Assembly (NCBI GenBank): GCA_018884035.1
Contig: JAHLFE010000130.1
Span: 1-34,496 of the forward strand
Reading direction: 5' to 3'
Length of the DNA: 34,496 nt
From: Candidatus Anaerobiospirillum pullicola
GTDB lineage: Bacteria; Pseudomonadota; Gammaproteobacteria; Enterobacterales; Succinivibrionaceae
The position numbers and the translations under genes were made by a program. Shown one piece after another: positions 1 through 9,461 of this stretch. Each line of letters begins with the position of its first letter. Position 1 is the first letter of the stretch. The notes under the pieces were generated by a model. It saw nothing but the letters and a program-made list of their open reading frames with translations, was not told where the DNA came from and ran no database searches.

Positions 1-477
1 GCACTGGATCGCCACAAAACGGGCACTGGAAAGCGGCTCGCGGAGCGTGGCCACTAAGTCAATACCGGTATCGACTTCACTTAACAGGAGCTCGGGATGT
101 TCGCTTTGCCATTCCTTGTAAGTTTGCACCTTTGTAAAGCGCAGACTGTATGGCGGCACCTGCAGCAGCGCTTGCTGGATCAGCAGTTCAAAGCTGTTGC
201 CCAGCCCTCGTGGCGTCGAGGCTAAATCACGGTAGTGCTGCAACAGCTGATCAAAAGCACTGTTGTTGTCGCTCTCTTGCAGGTCTGCTTGCTTAACCTC
301 TTCAGAGGTGGTGGCAATCTCTTGTGCAGAGAAGGTGGTCGACTCTTCGGTGGTTACTGCCTCGGTAATACCTTGTGCAGCCGCATCCTCTGAGGAAAGA
401 GTGGTGACGGCAGCACAGCTATCTGTGGCAGAGGTGACGGGTGGGGTAGATGATGGTGATGAGTACTGATCCGACAT
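1..477 (-). CDS. Predicted Mrr-like nuclease/helicase, N-terminal part (cut by window edge)
   Basis: A leftward reading frame of 159 codons is open from an ATG at 477 to the window edge. A GAGG Shine-Dalgarno-like stretch lies about 11 nt upstream of the ATG. Residues 1-70 are Ser/Thr/Glu-rich and probably disordered. From about residue 73 the protein reads like the start of the large predicted helicases of the COG4889 / type ISP restriction kind: a GNSFE motif, then DTGIDLVA (about residue 138), then VAIQC at the very edge. In Mrr-type PD-(D/E)xK nucleases this last motif continues as QxK, so the catalytic lysine would lie just outside the window. Known relatives join an Mrr nuclease, a DEAD/DEAH helicase and sometimes a DNA methylase in one chain; none of that downstream part is visible. 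It is divergent from the condensin-like operon, which hints at a defence cluster. The nuclease fold is fairly sure; the full architecture is unknown. Confidence 0.72.
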   Translation of the reverse strand, partial: MSDQYSSPSSTPPVTSATDSCAAVTTLSSEDAAAQGITEAVTTEESTTFSAQEIATTSEEVKQADLQESDNNSAFDQLLQHYRDLASTPRGLGNSFELLIQQALLQVPPYSLRFTKVQTYKEWQSEHPELLLSEVDTGIDLVATLREPLSSARFVAIQC

Positions 478-1651
478 TTGCTTACTTACCTCATTTTGAG
501 TTTTGTCTAGACGGCGGTGGTAGCGTTAAACGGATGCCATAAGCTGTGGTTAAGCTGTGTTGTTATGCCAAGTCACATTTCACACAGGCTATTTGACGCT
601 ATGCAAGCAAGGCATGCACCACAGATCTTAAGTGTAATGCCAAAGCTCAGCAGGAGTGATACCTGTACCTTAATTTCCCGCTGTCTTTTAGACTTGACAT
701 TCATAACACTGACTTCAGCTCTTTTGACGGTTTGTTTAAGCCATTTCTTAACCTTGCAGCAAGGATTTACGCGGTCAAAGCTCAAGTCTAAAAGTAGAAC
801 CGCAATTCAGAGCTGTTTTGCCGTATAAATAGCTTATAAATCAGCTTTTGCCTCTCAAGTTCCAAAGGTCGTGGGAAGTTAAGGCTGTAGGCAACATCTC
901 GATAAGAACAGCGCCGCATGGCTCTTAAGCAGTAGCAGATTGGAGATCTAACCGCACTCTAAGTGGCTGGTAGTAGCGCTTGATCTCGCTTTTGCGGTGT
1001 AGCGCCGCGTGTTGCCGCAAGTTTGCTCGTTACCCAAAAAGTAGAGCCGAATGGGGGACTGCCTCTAAGTAAAGGTAGCGCAGGCATCGTACCTTAACCT
1101 GAGTAGTAGGCTGGTAGTGAGCGCTGCAAAGAGCAGCTTAGCTAAACACTAAGGCTTGGCGTGTGGCGGCAGCTTGGAGATAGGTGCAGAAAGCTTCCTT
1201 TTGAGTAAGCCGCATAGCCCTTATTGCTGCAAAGATCTTTTGCGTAAAGCCTTGTCCTCGCCATCACCACTACAGCTCTTAAACCGCGACTTTATACTCT
1301 TTTCAGTCATTGTGACTAAAAAATGTTATAATGCTGTGCTTTTGCCTTACTTTTGGGGCTATGACACATGCTCCTCTATCTTCACCCCGCGTGTTGCCGC
1401 ATTGAGCCGCTGAGCCACTGCTGACGTTTAGGCTGTTATGCACGCCACTGGAGATAGGAAAAGATCAGGACAATATCCGCACTTTGCCGTATCTTATTAG
1501 GTGTGGCCACACCTGTCCCCACCGGCAAAAAGCAAAAGCAAAAGCTTAGTGCCACAGCGTACTACTGTGACTTTGAGGTGAGCCTGAGGTACGCCCCGCG
1601 TGCCTATGTTTGACTCCAGCCAGCGCTGTTACAAAACACCGTGAGGTTGCC
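478..1651. other. 1.2 kb divergent intergenic region
   Basis: This region lies between the leftward nuclease/helicase gene and the rightward jetA-like gene. Small ORFs on both strands here start with non-ATG codons or lack ribosome sites, and none resembles a known protein. Visible items are an extended -10 promoter candidate at 1324-1332, a 15-nt direct repeat (CCGCGTGTTGCCGCA at 1005-1019 and 1387-1401), and an A/G-rich stretch ending in GCAAAAGCTTAG at 1538-1549. Confidence 0.6.
1302..1332 (+). promoter_or_regulatory. Candidate extended -10 promoter upstream of the jet operon
   Basis: TGTTATAAT at 1324-1332 is a perfect extended -10 box. No good -35 box sits 17 nt upstream, which is normal for extended -10 promoters. 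A short inverted repeat, AGTCA-ttg-TGACT (1305-1317), lies directly upstream and could be an operator. The start codon of jetA is about 310 nt downstream, so the link to that gene is inference. Confidence 0.35.
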
Positions 1652-3280
1652 ATGGAAATTGACTATCTGTTCTTTGTGACGCAGCGTGAGCGTAATGCCG
1701 CATGGAACCTCTTGTGCGCTAACCATGCCCCTGTCATCCTCACCTTTATGCACGAGGCCTTTATCAAGCGCAGCCGTACCTCCGCCCCTGAGTCCGAGCT
1801 CATTGAGATCCTAAAAGACATCATCTTTAAGATCAATGGTGGCCGCATTCGCTACGAGCAAGCCCGTGCCGCTGCTGCCGCAGAGGAGGCTTCCTCCCAT
1901 GAGGATGCTTACGCTGTCAGCCTTGATGATGCAGAGACTACTGCGTCAGGAGTGGCGTCAGGAGTGGCGTCAGACCTAGCGTCAAGCGCTACCGCTGCCG
2001 ATAGCGATAACCTCCTGCGTAACGACCCTGTCTATTACCTGCGCCAGTGGTCTTCAGAAAAGATGCGCTACTTTCGCTGCTCGTATGTTGGTGCCACCGG
2101 CACGGAGCCTTTCTACGACATCACCCCTGAGCTGCAAAAGGCTTACTCCTTTGTTGTCGGTATGAGCGAGCAAAACAACTTTGTGCCAACCGAGTCGCGC
2201 TTTAAGGAGTTGTTAGAGATCTTAAAAGAAGTGCAAATGAGCACTGAGGGCAATGTCGAGCTCTACTTACAAGAGCTCTTAGCCCAGCGTGATGCGCTTG
2301 ATGAGCAGATTGCTAAAGCCCAGCGTGGCGAAATGGTCACCCTCTCGCCATCGCAGATTCGTGAGCGCTTCTTACAGTTCCAGCACGACGCTTTAGAGCT
2401 GGTAGATGACTTTAGACAAGTGGAGTACAACCTCGGCAATCTCGATAAAGAGATCATGCAGGACATCTTAAGCTGGACCGGCCCGCGCGGTGAGCTCCTT
2501 GATAAGTACTTCCACCAAAACGCCTACATCGAAAACACCGATCAGGGCCGCTCCTTTAAGGCCTTCTCACATCTGCTCTTAAGTTCCTCTGATGACGAGC
2601 AAATCGTAAGTCGCATCGACAACCTCTTAAACCGCAAAGAGGTCGCCTCATTACATAAGGACGAGCGTATCCACAACATCCACGATCAGTGGCTGGAGTT
2701 GCGCCTTAACATTGAGCGCGTTATGGGCGCCTCTACCAAGCGTATTAAGAGCTTCTTGCAGCCTGCCAATCTGGACGCCAATCGCTTCTTAAAAGAGCGT
2801 ATTAAGTCTATTACCCAAAAGGTAGTGGACTTAACTGAGGCGCATGGCGTGACTAAGCTTCCTGACAAGCTAATGGAGCTGGAGATCCCACGCGCAGAGA
2901 TCAATCTGCCTTTTGACCGGCCCCTGGCCTCGGTGACCGATAAGGCCGAATTTGATACCACCTCCAAAAGCGATGACTTTACGGTGGACGACAATAAGCT
3001 CTTTGCGCAGATTGTGGTCGATCCTTTTATCCTCTACTCCCGCATTGAGGATTTCCTTGCCGACCGTAATGAGGTTTCACTTGCTGATATCGTCAGCAAA
3101 CACCCCCTAGAGCACGGTATCGCCGAACTTACCACCTACGTCAAGATTGCTCTTAGCGATTATCAGGTGGAAGAGGATCCCGTCAAGGAAGATGAATTTC
3201 GCTGGCAGGCATTGGATGCTGAGGGTAACTTAGTTGCCCGTGTTGCCAAGATTAAGCACATCACCATTAAGCGCCTGTAA
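1652..3280 (+). CDS. jetA: DUF3375 protein: JetA / MksF-like kleisin subunit
   Basis: This is the kleisin-type subunit of a Wadjet (JetABCD) or MksBEF condensin-like complex; family members bridge the heads of the SMC-like ATPase. I chose the ATG at 1652 (542 aa) because GTGAGG sits 5 nt upstream. The frame extends 14 codons further to a TTG at 1610 without a good ribosome site. DUF3375 hallmarks are clear: WNLLCANHAPVILTFMHEAF near the N terminus, an FYDITPELQKA segment, TESRFKELLEILKEV, and a long helical region with RERFLQFQHDALELVDDFR. An Ala/Ser-rich insert at about residues 71-120 contains a short tandem repeat. The jetB-like gene follows after 235 nt and jetC 14 nt after that. In type I Wadjet systems this subunit works with JetB, JetC and the JetD nuclease to recognise and cut plasmid DNA. 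JetD is absent here, so the role could instead be chromosome organisation. Confidence 0.88.
   Translation: MEIDYLFFVTQRERNAAWNLLCANHAPVILTFMHEAFIKRSRTSAPESELIEILKDIIFKINGGRIRYEQARAAAAAEEASSHEDAYAVSLDDAETTASGVASGVASDLASSATAADSDNLLRNDPVYYLRQWSSEKMRYFRCSYVGATGTEPFYDITPELQKAYSFVVGMSEQNNFVPTESRFKELLEILKEVQMSTEGNVELYLQELLAQRDALDEQIAKAQRGEMVTLSPSQIRERFLQFQHDALELVDDFRQVEYNLGNLDKEIMQDILSWTGPRGELLDKYFHQNAYIENTDQGRSFKAFSHLLLSSSDDEQIVSRIDNLLNRKEVASLHKDERIHNIHDQWLELRLNIERVMGASTKRIKSFLQPANLDANRFLKERIKSITQKVVDLTEAHGVTKLPDKLMELEIPRAEINLPFDRPLASVTDKAEFDTTSKSDDFTVDDNKLFAQIVVDPFILYSRIEDFLADRNEVSLADIVSKHPLEHGIAELTTYVKIALSDYQVEEDPVKEDEFRWQALDAEGNLVARVAKIKHITIKRL
1943..1990 (+). repeat. 12-nt tandem repeat inside jetA
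   Basis: Four in-frame units begin with GCGTCA. The first two are identical (GCGTCAGGAGTG) and the next two have diverged at the 3' half. They encode ASGV-ASGV-ASDL-ASSA inside a low-complexity insert. Slippage here would change insert length without shifting the frame. Confidence 0.8.
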
Positions 3281-3451
3281 GCAAGCGCCGTAAAGTAAGG
3301 CCAAGCGTGCAGAGCAGCGGTCTTAAGGGCGTGCGTCCCTTGAGCGCTTGCAGTCACCCGTGCTCTCCTAAAAGCCTTAAAAGTTTGTAGGGGCGGGCGC
3401 TGCCACAGATCACTACCGAGAGCTGGTCACATCCCCTTGTGGTCTTGATCA

Positions 3452-3500
3452 TTCCCTGTTCCCTGTTCCCTTTTCCCTTTCACTTTCCTTTTCTTTTCTC
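3452..3500 (+). other. Pyrimidine-rich tract upstream of jetB
   Basis: Of about 49 nt on the + strand, all but three are C or T. The tract ends about 16 nt before the jetB ATG, just before the CGGAG ribosome site. It lies in the 235-nt jetA-jetB gap. It would be unstructured in RNA and could act as a translation enhancer or protein-binding site; this is inference. Confidence 0.5.
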
Positions 3501-3515
3501 ACGTCGGAGTTTGAG

Positions 3516-4481
3516 ATGTCCTTGGTCGATGATGAGCACCAAAAGACGCCAGCTAATATGGGCTTGCGTCCAGAAATGGGCGGCGCCGCTGTAGGCACCT
3601 CGCACAATTCGGCTGCCTTTAATGCCCTCATGGGCATCGGTACAGCTCAAGATGCCGACGAGAGTGCTTATGATGACGCTGACAGCGATGCTGCTGACAG
3701 CGACGCGGACGCCAGCGCTTTTGATGAGGGTGAGGCCGGTGATGATGTCGCGGGTGATGCCCAAAGTACTACCACCACCCGTAAGGGCGTATTGCGCCTT
3801 GTGCCTATCGGCACCATTGTCGTGACCTTGCTTAAAGGTTACATCGAGCGTGATGACAATAAGGTGCTCTTTGAGTCCTTAGTGCGACAGCAGTTAGAGG
3901 TGGAGACTCTGTGCCGCACGCTCTTTTTACAGCTCATTGTCGATAACGACGCCGGTTATGCCTACGTGCGCTCGGTAAGTGAAGAGGAGCTGCCTAATGA
4001 CGTCTCGCAGCGTCCTCCACGCCTCTTAAGCCGTAAGCCGCTGCCTTTTTACGACAGCCTCATTTTGATCCTGTTGCGGCAGCGCTTACTGGACTTTGAT
4101 ATGTCCGGTCAATTTGGCCGCCTCGTGTTAGAGCGCAGCGAAATCCTTACTCTGGTCAAGACCTTTATTCGTCAGGTCAATAACGACAAGCGCCTTGATG
4201 ACAACATCAATAAGGCTATTGATAACCTCTGTGCGCTGGGCCTTTTAAGCAAAAACAAAAGCGGTAAGGTCAATGGCGCTAAGGCCACGACAAAGGCACA
4301 AACGCGCGATATGGAGCGTATTGAGGTACGCCGCATTATCAGCGTCATTGTCTCGCCTGAGGTGTTAAAGCAAGCCGATGAGACCTTAGAGAGTTACCTC
4401 AAGCACATCAAAGAAGGTGGCCGCGCCAAAAATCGCCTCAGCAGTGGCGATGACGATGATGACGACAGCAGCCTCATGTAA
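3516..4481 (+). CDS. jetB: DUF4194 protein: JetB / MksE-like subunit
   Basis: This 321-aa protein is the MukE/MksE-like partner of the kleisin. It starts at an ATG with GGAG 6 nt upstream. Residues 1-90 are a disordered acidic leader full of Asp and Ala. The DUF4194 core begins about residue 100 ([20 protein letters not shown]). It continues with the family's GYAYVRS segment, the [19 protein letters not shown] motif and a winged-helix-like C-terminal half. The protein ends in a run of six Asp residues followed by SSLM. It sits between jetA and jetC, which fixes the subunit assignment. The long acidic N terminus is not needed for the core fold and resembles other low-complexity additions in this window. 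Confidence 0.87.
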   Translation: MSLVDDEHQKTPANMGLRPEMGGAAVGTSHNSAAFNALMGIGTAQDADESAYDDADSDAADSDADASAFDEGEAGDDVAGDAQSTTTTRKGVLRLVPIGTIVVTLLKGYIERDDNKVLFESLVRQQLEVETLCRTLFLQLIVDNDAGYAYVRSVSEEELPNDVSQRPPRLLSRKPLPFYDSLILILLRQRLLDFDMSGQFGRLVLERSEILTLVKTFIRQVNNDKRLDDNINKAIDNLCALGLLSKNKSGKVNGAKATTKAQTRDMERIEVRRIISVIVSPEVLKQADETLESYLKHIKEGGRAKNRLSSGDDDDDDSSLM

Positions 4482-4495
4482 GACAGGAGATTGAA

Positions 4496-7400
4496 GTGAC
4501 TACACCTGATTTATCCGCCGCGCCTGTCTTGACGAAAAAGGGCAGCGACCAGCGCGCAGAGACTGAGACGGAGCAGCACAACGCCACCGCGTCCCATACC
4601 GCGCCTGCGCCGCAGGCAGCAGCAGACAGTAGTGCTGTTGCAGACAGCAGCGCTGCCGCAAACAGCGGTACTGTCGCTGGCAGCGATACTGCCGTAGGAA
4701 GTGAGCCGGTGCGTGAGGAGCACCTTGATAAGACCATTAGCCTCTTAGAAGAGGCGGCAACGGCCGACGTCTTTGCTCTCACTGATGAGCAGCTTGCGCA
4801 TTTAAAGCAGCCAGCCACCAACACCGACGGCTTTCGCTTAGAGCGCGTCGATGTCTACAATTGGGGTAGCTTTAACAACAACGTCAAGTCCGTCTACTTC
4901 GGCGGGCAAAACGTGTTAATGACCGGTGATAACGGCGCTGGTAAGTCCTCGATCATTGACGCGATAACCGTGCTCTTGTATGACCTGAAAAAGGTGGTCT
5001 TTAACCAAGCAGCCGGTGCCGAAAAGGGCGAGCGTAACCTCGCCAGTTACGTTTTAGGTCTATACAAAAACGACAACACCAGCGGTATCAAGACCGAAAT
5101 GGGCCTACGCTCGGGGCAAAATGCGGTGCTGTCGATCATCATGGCCTCTTTTTACAATCGCAAGCTCAATGAGCATGTGATCCTGTTGCAGGGCATGGTC
5201 ATGTTAAAGAACAAGACCAGCCCTAACCGCTACTACTTCATTGGTAACCGCGACTTTAATCTGCAACAGGACATCCTGCCTGTAAAGGACATCCGCGAGT
5301 TAGGCCAAAAGCTGCGCCAAATCGGCTGCACCCGCTACGAGCAGTTCAATGAGTACTACTCGCAGATGCAGCGTATCTTCGGTATCGAAGGCACCAAGGT
5401 CTTAGACCTCTTCTACAAGACCATCTCCATGAAGTCCATTAGCAACATTTCGGACTTCGTGCGCAAGCAGATGCTGGAGGACTTCAATGGCGATGAGCTG
5501 GTCGAGCAGCTCATTGATCGCTTTAATGACCTTGATGCTTCCTACAAGAGCGTGGAAGAGGCCCAGCGCCAGGTCGAGGCTTTAAAACCAATCTGCAGCA
5601 AGGGTGAGGAGTATAAGACCAACAAAGGCCGCCTCGCTTTTATCTCTGACTGCCGCTTAGGTGCAGGCCCTGTCCTCTACGGCAAAAAGGCCGAGCTGAT
5701 TCAAGAGCAGATTGATTTGAGCCAAGGGCGCCTTGACGAGGTTGAGGGGCAATTACTTCAGACTAAGGGCAAGATTGAGGATCTCTCGGCCAAGATCATG
5801 TCCACCAATCAGGAGATTGCTCTTAAAGGTGGTAACCGCCATGAGCTCTTAAAGCGCGATATCCGCTTAGCGCAGCGCGAGCGTGATGATCTGTTTGCCT
5901 CATTCCAGAACTACATTCGCATGCTGCACAATGTCAACTTAGAAGCCATTACGGATGAGCGTGGCTTTAAGGCGGTGCAAGCAAAGCTCCCAAAGATGCT
6001 CACGGAGCTCAATCAGACCTTAGAGCAGCACGATGAAAACGTGACGCAAAAGCGTGTGGAGCTGAGAACGGTACAGGATGAGTTTGATTCCTGTGAGGCC
6101 GAGCTTAACTCTTTGCGCAGCCGTCCGAGCAAGATCCCCTCGGAGTTTGTCACGCTGCGTGCGCGTATGTGTGAGGCTATTGGCTGTGATGAGCACGATC
6201 TGCCTTACGTCGGTGAGCTCATTCAGTTAAAGAGTGAGGAAAAGGCGCAGTGGGAAAACGCGGCCGAGAAGCTGCTGCGTGGCTTTGGTTTGACCATGCT
6301 GGTGCCAGAGCAGTACTACCCTGAGGTGGTGCACTACACCAACCACAACAACCTGCGCATGCGCTTAAAGTTCGAGCGCATTAAGGAAAATGACTTTGCC
6401 GCCGGTGAGGCCATGAGCGTTTCCGGTGGACAAACAGCCATGGGCGCCGCTTTAAGCTCCGCCTTTGGGGCATCGGGTAGCTCTCTTGCCAACCGTGCCC
6501 GCTTAGGTGCATCCTCGTTACCACGCAAGCTGGAGATCAAGCAGGAGCCACGCTTTTACAACTACATTCGCCAGTGCTTAGAGGCGCGCTACAACTACGT
6601 CTGTACTGATGACGAGTCGGTCTACCGCCAAGAGAAGTACGCGCTGATGCCTTCGGGCCTTGCTAAGAGCGGTGGCAGTAACGTCAAGGATGACCGCCGT
6701 GGCCGCACGGATTACATCTTAGGCTGGAGCAATGAGGATAAGATTGCGCAGTTAGAGCAAGAGCAGCAAAACCGGAAGATCACCCTCTCTGGCCTGCGTG
6801 ACACCTTACGTCAATTAGATCTCTACAAGAAGTCGGCGCAAAACAACGTCAATGCTGTGCGCAGCTTGCAGCTGGTGACCTCGTTTAGCAAGATCGACTA
6901 TATGTCCAAGGACGAGGAGCTGGTACGCCTCAATGCTGAGCTTGAGGAGCTGATGCGCTCGTCAAACGTACTGGAGGTCTTAAAGCAGCGCCTTGAGGAT
7001 TACGAAAAGGAAAAGCGTGTCTCCGAGAGCATGCGTGATGCGCTGACCATGAATCAAGGTAAGTTGCGCTCTGATTTGGACAAGCTTAACCGTGAGTTAA
7101 GTGCCGCCTTGACTTTTGCCGCGCCTGCACAAAGCTTAAGTACGGAGCAGCTTAGTGCTATCAATACCTTGATTGCTGCTTCGCAAGAGCGCCTGCGCAT
7201 GGATAAGCTGCAATATGATCAGGTGGATATCCTCATCCAAGAGGTGACACTCGCTATTGATAGCCACATCAAAAGCCTACAAGCGCGCGATCACCAGCTG
7301 GCTCAAGACCTCGTCAACTTGCAGAGTAACTTTACGCAGACCTTTGTGGTGGCGGGCCGTAATTTAGACCCAACCCGTGCTGAAGCGTGGGAAGGCTTTA

Positions 7401-9403
7401 AGGAATTTCTCGCTAAGCTGGAACATGATGATCTGCCACGCTTTGTGAGTGCCTTTAAGGACAAGCTCAACCGCGAAACCATTGAGCAATTTGGTTCGCT
7501 CCACGCCGCCTTACAGTCGCAAAGCCGCAAGATTAAGGAGCGTATCGTGGACATCAATACCATCATGCGGGATGTGGACTTTAACCCTGATCACTACATC
7601 CAAATGGTGGCGACCGAGAGCCCTGATCAGGAGATTCGCCAGTTCCGTCACGACCTGCGTAATTGCACTTCCAACATGCTGGATAACGATTGGACGCTGG
7701 AGGATGCGGATAAGAAGTTTCATGAGGTCAAGGCCCTGATCGATCGCTTTAAGGGCGAGGTCAATGGCGCGGACATCGACGGCAGATGGCGCAAAAAGGT
7801 CACGGACGTTAAGGAGTGGTTTGAGTTCTCGGCCTCGGAGCATTCCCGTCAAGATGACAGTCAGGTCGACTACTACGAGGACTCCGGTGGTAAGTCCGGT
7901 GGCCAAAAGGAGAAGCTGGCGTACACCGTGTTAGCGTCGTCCCTTGCCTATCAGTACCGCTCCAAGATGCGCGCAGAGCAGGAAAATGCTCCCGAGTGGT
8001 ATGTCGCGCCCATGAGCAGTGGTGCGGATTTATACCGCTATCATGACCGCTCGTATCGCTTCGTCATTATTGATGAGGCCTTTGGCCGTGGCTCGCCACA
8101 GTCGGTGGATTATGCGCTGACGCTCTTTAGTAAGTTTAATCTGCAGCTCTTAGTCGCGACGCCAATGCAGAAGCTCGACATCATTGAAAAGTATGTCAAG
8201 CACGTGGCCTTTGTCTATCGTGATGAGGACACCCACGAGTCGACTGTGGTCAATTACGACCTACGCGATTACATCTTAAAGCGCAACTTAAAGGAGCGCT
8301 TAAGTAAGGTGCCACTGCAAGCGGCGTCAACGCGTGAGGCTACTAAAGCACAGCTGCAAGAGCAGATCAGCTCGCTTGATGAGCGTATCCACAAGGAGCA
8401 GGCTAAGTTTTCCGGACCGCAAGTAGGGACTGTAAACAAGAGCACGGCGCCAAAGGACAGTAAGATGAGGCCACAGCAGGCCGCTCCGGCCACAGTTGCT
8501 GCCACTGCTGCTGACGCTGCCACTGACACTACCACTGCTGCTGACGCTGACACTGGCTCTACGGGCGAGGCCGGCACATCCCAGAGTGCGCAGGGCGCTC
8601 AGAGTACGCAGAATGTGCAGAGCGCTCAGACTACCGTAACTGCAAAGAAGCCACTGGTAGAGCCTGCTGCTAACGCCGCCGCACTTGCAGAGTCAGAGCC
8701 ACAGGCACCACAGGCATCACCAGCTACTGCTGTAAAGAGCGCTGCGGGTAGTGACGGTCTGCCACCACAGCAGACGCCAGAGCAAATTGCTGAGCTCTTT
8801 GCGGCTAGCGATCTTGTTCCTGAGGCCATGTCCAAAGTCAGAAGGCGGCAATTGGCCTTAGAGGAGAGTAAGCGCCGCGCGGAGCAAGCCTCGAGTAAGG
8901 CCGCTGCGCAGTGGCAGCACCAGCATCAGCAGGCAGCATCGTCCTTAAGTCAGCAGGATGGAACTGAGCCGGATGCGGCAGGTGCGCCTGCGTCTGGGGC
9001 GGTACTAGAGCCAAATGCTGATGCGCGCAGTCATGATGCCAAGGTCGCAGGTTCGCTTACCGTGCGGGATGAGAATGGCAACTACTTATCGGTAGATGAA
9101 TTCTCACGCAAGATGGCCGCAGAGCGCCGTGAGCAAGAGCAGCTGCGCACTGCTGAGGCCATGTCACGCCTTGATTACCTCGATAACTTACTGCGCCATG
9201 ATGGCGGGAAGGAGGATAGAGCTGAGGTGGACACCACGGCTGTGACCGAGGCCAGTGCCAGCGGAGAAAACGCTGCTGACTCTGTGCAGAGTGAGGAGCA
9301 AGCGGTAAAATCAAAGGGCAAAACCAAGCGCCACAAAGAGGAGGCAGAGGAGCCGCACTATAAGCACTCGCTTGAGGAGCTGCTGGTAGAGGAAGAGGAG
9401 TAG
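4496..9403 (+). CDS. jetC: SMC-like ATPase, JetC / MksB-like, with long low-complexity tail
   Basis: This 1635-aa protein is the motor of a Wadjet/Mks condensin-like complex. The GTG start has AGGAG 6 nt upstream and lies 14 nt after jetB, so the two are cotranscribed. Residues 1-110 are a low-complexity leader. The head then shows RVDVYNWGSF, Walker A GDNGAGKSS (144-152) and the QAAGAEKGERNLASYVLG segment typical of JetC. Long coiled-coil arms flank a central region. The ABC signature SGGKSGGQKEK is at 1130-1140, and Walker B FVIIDEAFGRGS starts at 1189 and is followed by LQLLVATPMQKL. The ATPase appears intact. From about 1262 to the end there are some 370 residues rich in Ala, Gln, Ser and charged residues, with no recognisable domain; the ATPase core ends before this tail. 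The family assignment is secure; whether it acts in plasmid defence or chromosome segregation is open. Confidence 0.92.
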   Translation: MTTPDLSAAPVLTKKGSDQRAETETEQHNATASHTAPAPQAAADSSAVADSSAAANSGTVAGSDTAVGSEPVREEHLDKTISLLEEAATADVFALTDEQLAHLKQPATNTDGFRLERVDVYNWGSFNNNVKSVYFGGQNVLMTGDNGAGKSSIIDAITVLLYDLKKVVFNQAAGAEKGERNLASYVLGLYKNDNTSGIKTEMGLRSGQNAVLSIIMASFYNRKLNEHVILLQGMVMLKNKTSPNRYYFIGNRDFNLQQDILPVKDIRELGQKLRQIGCTRYEQFNEYYSQMQRIFGIEGTKVLDLFYKTISMKSISNISDFVRKQMLEDFNGDELVEQLIDRFNDLDASYKSVEEAQRQVEALKPICSKGEEYKTNKGRLAFISDCRLGAGPVLYGKKAELIQEQIDLSQGRLDEVEGQLLQTKGKIEDLSAKIMSTNQEIALKGGNRHELLKRDIRLAQRERDDLFASFQNYIRMLHNVNLEAITDERGFKAVQAKLPKMLTELNQTLEQHDENVTQKRVELRTVQDEFDSCEAELNSLRSRPSKIPSEFVTLRARMCEAIGCDEHDLPYVGELIQLKSEEKAQWENAAEKLLRGFGLTMLVPEQYYPEVVHYTNHNNLRMRLKFERIKENDFAAGEAMSVSGGQTAMGAALSSAFGASGSSLANRARLGASSLPRKLEIKQEPRFYNYIRQCLEARYNYVCTDDESVYRQEKYALMPSGLAKSGGSNVKDDRRGRTDYILGWSNEDKIAQLEQEQQNRKITLSGLRDTLRQLDLYKKSAQNNVNAVRSLQLVTSFSKIDYMSKDEELVRLNAELEELMRSSNVLEVLKQRLEDYEKEKRVSESMRDALTMNQGKLRSDLDKLNRELSAALTFAAPAQSLSTEQLSAINTLIAASQERLRMDKLQYDQVDILIQEVTLAIDSHIKSLQARDHQLAQDLVNLQSNFTQTFVVAGRNLDPTRAEAWEGFKEFLAKLEHDDLPRFVSAFKDKLNRETIEQFGSLHAALQSQSRKIKERIVDINTIMRDVDFNPDHYIQMVATESPDQEIRQFRHDLRNCTSNMLDNDWTLEDADKKFHEVKALIDRFKGEVNGADIDGRWRKKVTDVKEWFEFSASEHSRQDDSQVDYYEDSGGKSGGQKEKLAYTVLASSLAYQYRSKMRAEQENAPEWYVAPMSSGADLYRYHDRSYRFVIIDEAFGRGSPQSVDYALTLFSKFNLQLLVATPMQKLDIIEKYVKHVAFVYRDEDTHESTVVNYDLRDYILKRNLKERLSKVPLQAASTREATKAQLQEQISSLDERIHKEQAKFSGPQVGTVNKSTAPKDSKMRPQQAAPATVAATAADAATDTTTAADADTGSTGEAGTSQSAQGAQSTQNVQSAQTTVTAKKPLVEPAANAAALAESEPQAPQASPATAVKSAAGSDGLPPQQTPEQIAELFAASDLVPEAMSKVRRRQLALEESKRRAEQASSKAAAQWQHQHQQAASSLSQQDGTEPDAAGAPASGAVLEPNADARSHDAKVAGSLTVRDENGNYLSVDEFSRKMAAERREQEQLRTAEAMSRLDYLDNLLRHDGGKEDRAEVDTTAVTEASASGENAADSVQSEEQAVKSKGKTKRHKEEAEEPHYKHSLEELLVEEEE
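4622..4711 (+). repeat. 18-nt degenerate tandem repeat in the jetC N terminus
   Basis: Five in-frame units of 18 nt encode ADSSAV, ADSSAA, ANSGTV, AGSDTA and VGSEPV (residues 43-72). Units 1 and 2 are nearly identical and later units drift. They lie wholly in the disordered leader before the ATPase head. Confidence 0.75.
8582..8629 (+). repeat. 9-nt CAG-phased repeat in the jetC tail
   Basis: A CAG codon recurs every 9 nt six times (8582, 8591, 8600, 8609, 8618, 8627), giving a QxxQxxQ pattern within the C-terminal tail. The intervening codons are mostly Ser, Ala, Thr, Gly or Val. Confidence 0.75.
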
Positions 9404-9433
9404 TCTTTTTTCTTTAGTCACAGCACAGCCGCC

Positions 9434-9461
9434 CCTGTAATGACCTGTAATGCCTGTAATG
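9434..9461. repeat. Three direct copies of CCTGTAATG
   Basis: Identical 9-mers lie at 9434-9442, 9444-9452 and 9453-9461. They are flanked by GCCGC (9428-9432) and GCGGC (9468-9472), which can pair and place the repeats in a loop. Function unknown. Confidence 0.7.

Noticed and set aside
517-828. 103-codon rightward frame left of jetA, with an overlapping 70-codon leftward frame
   Set aside because: Neither has a convincing start or any family feature; each is the shadow of the other in the same AT-richer stretch.
7511-7906. 131-codon leftward frame inside jetC
   Set aside because: It lies wholly antisense to the coiled-coil and signature region of an intact gene; a codon-bias shadow.
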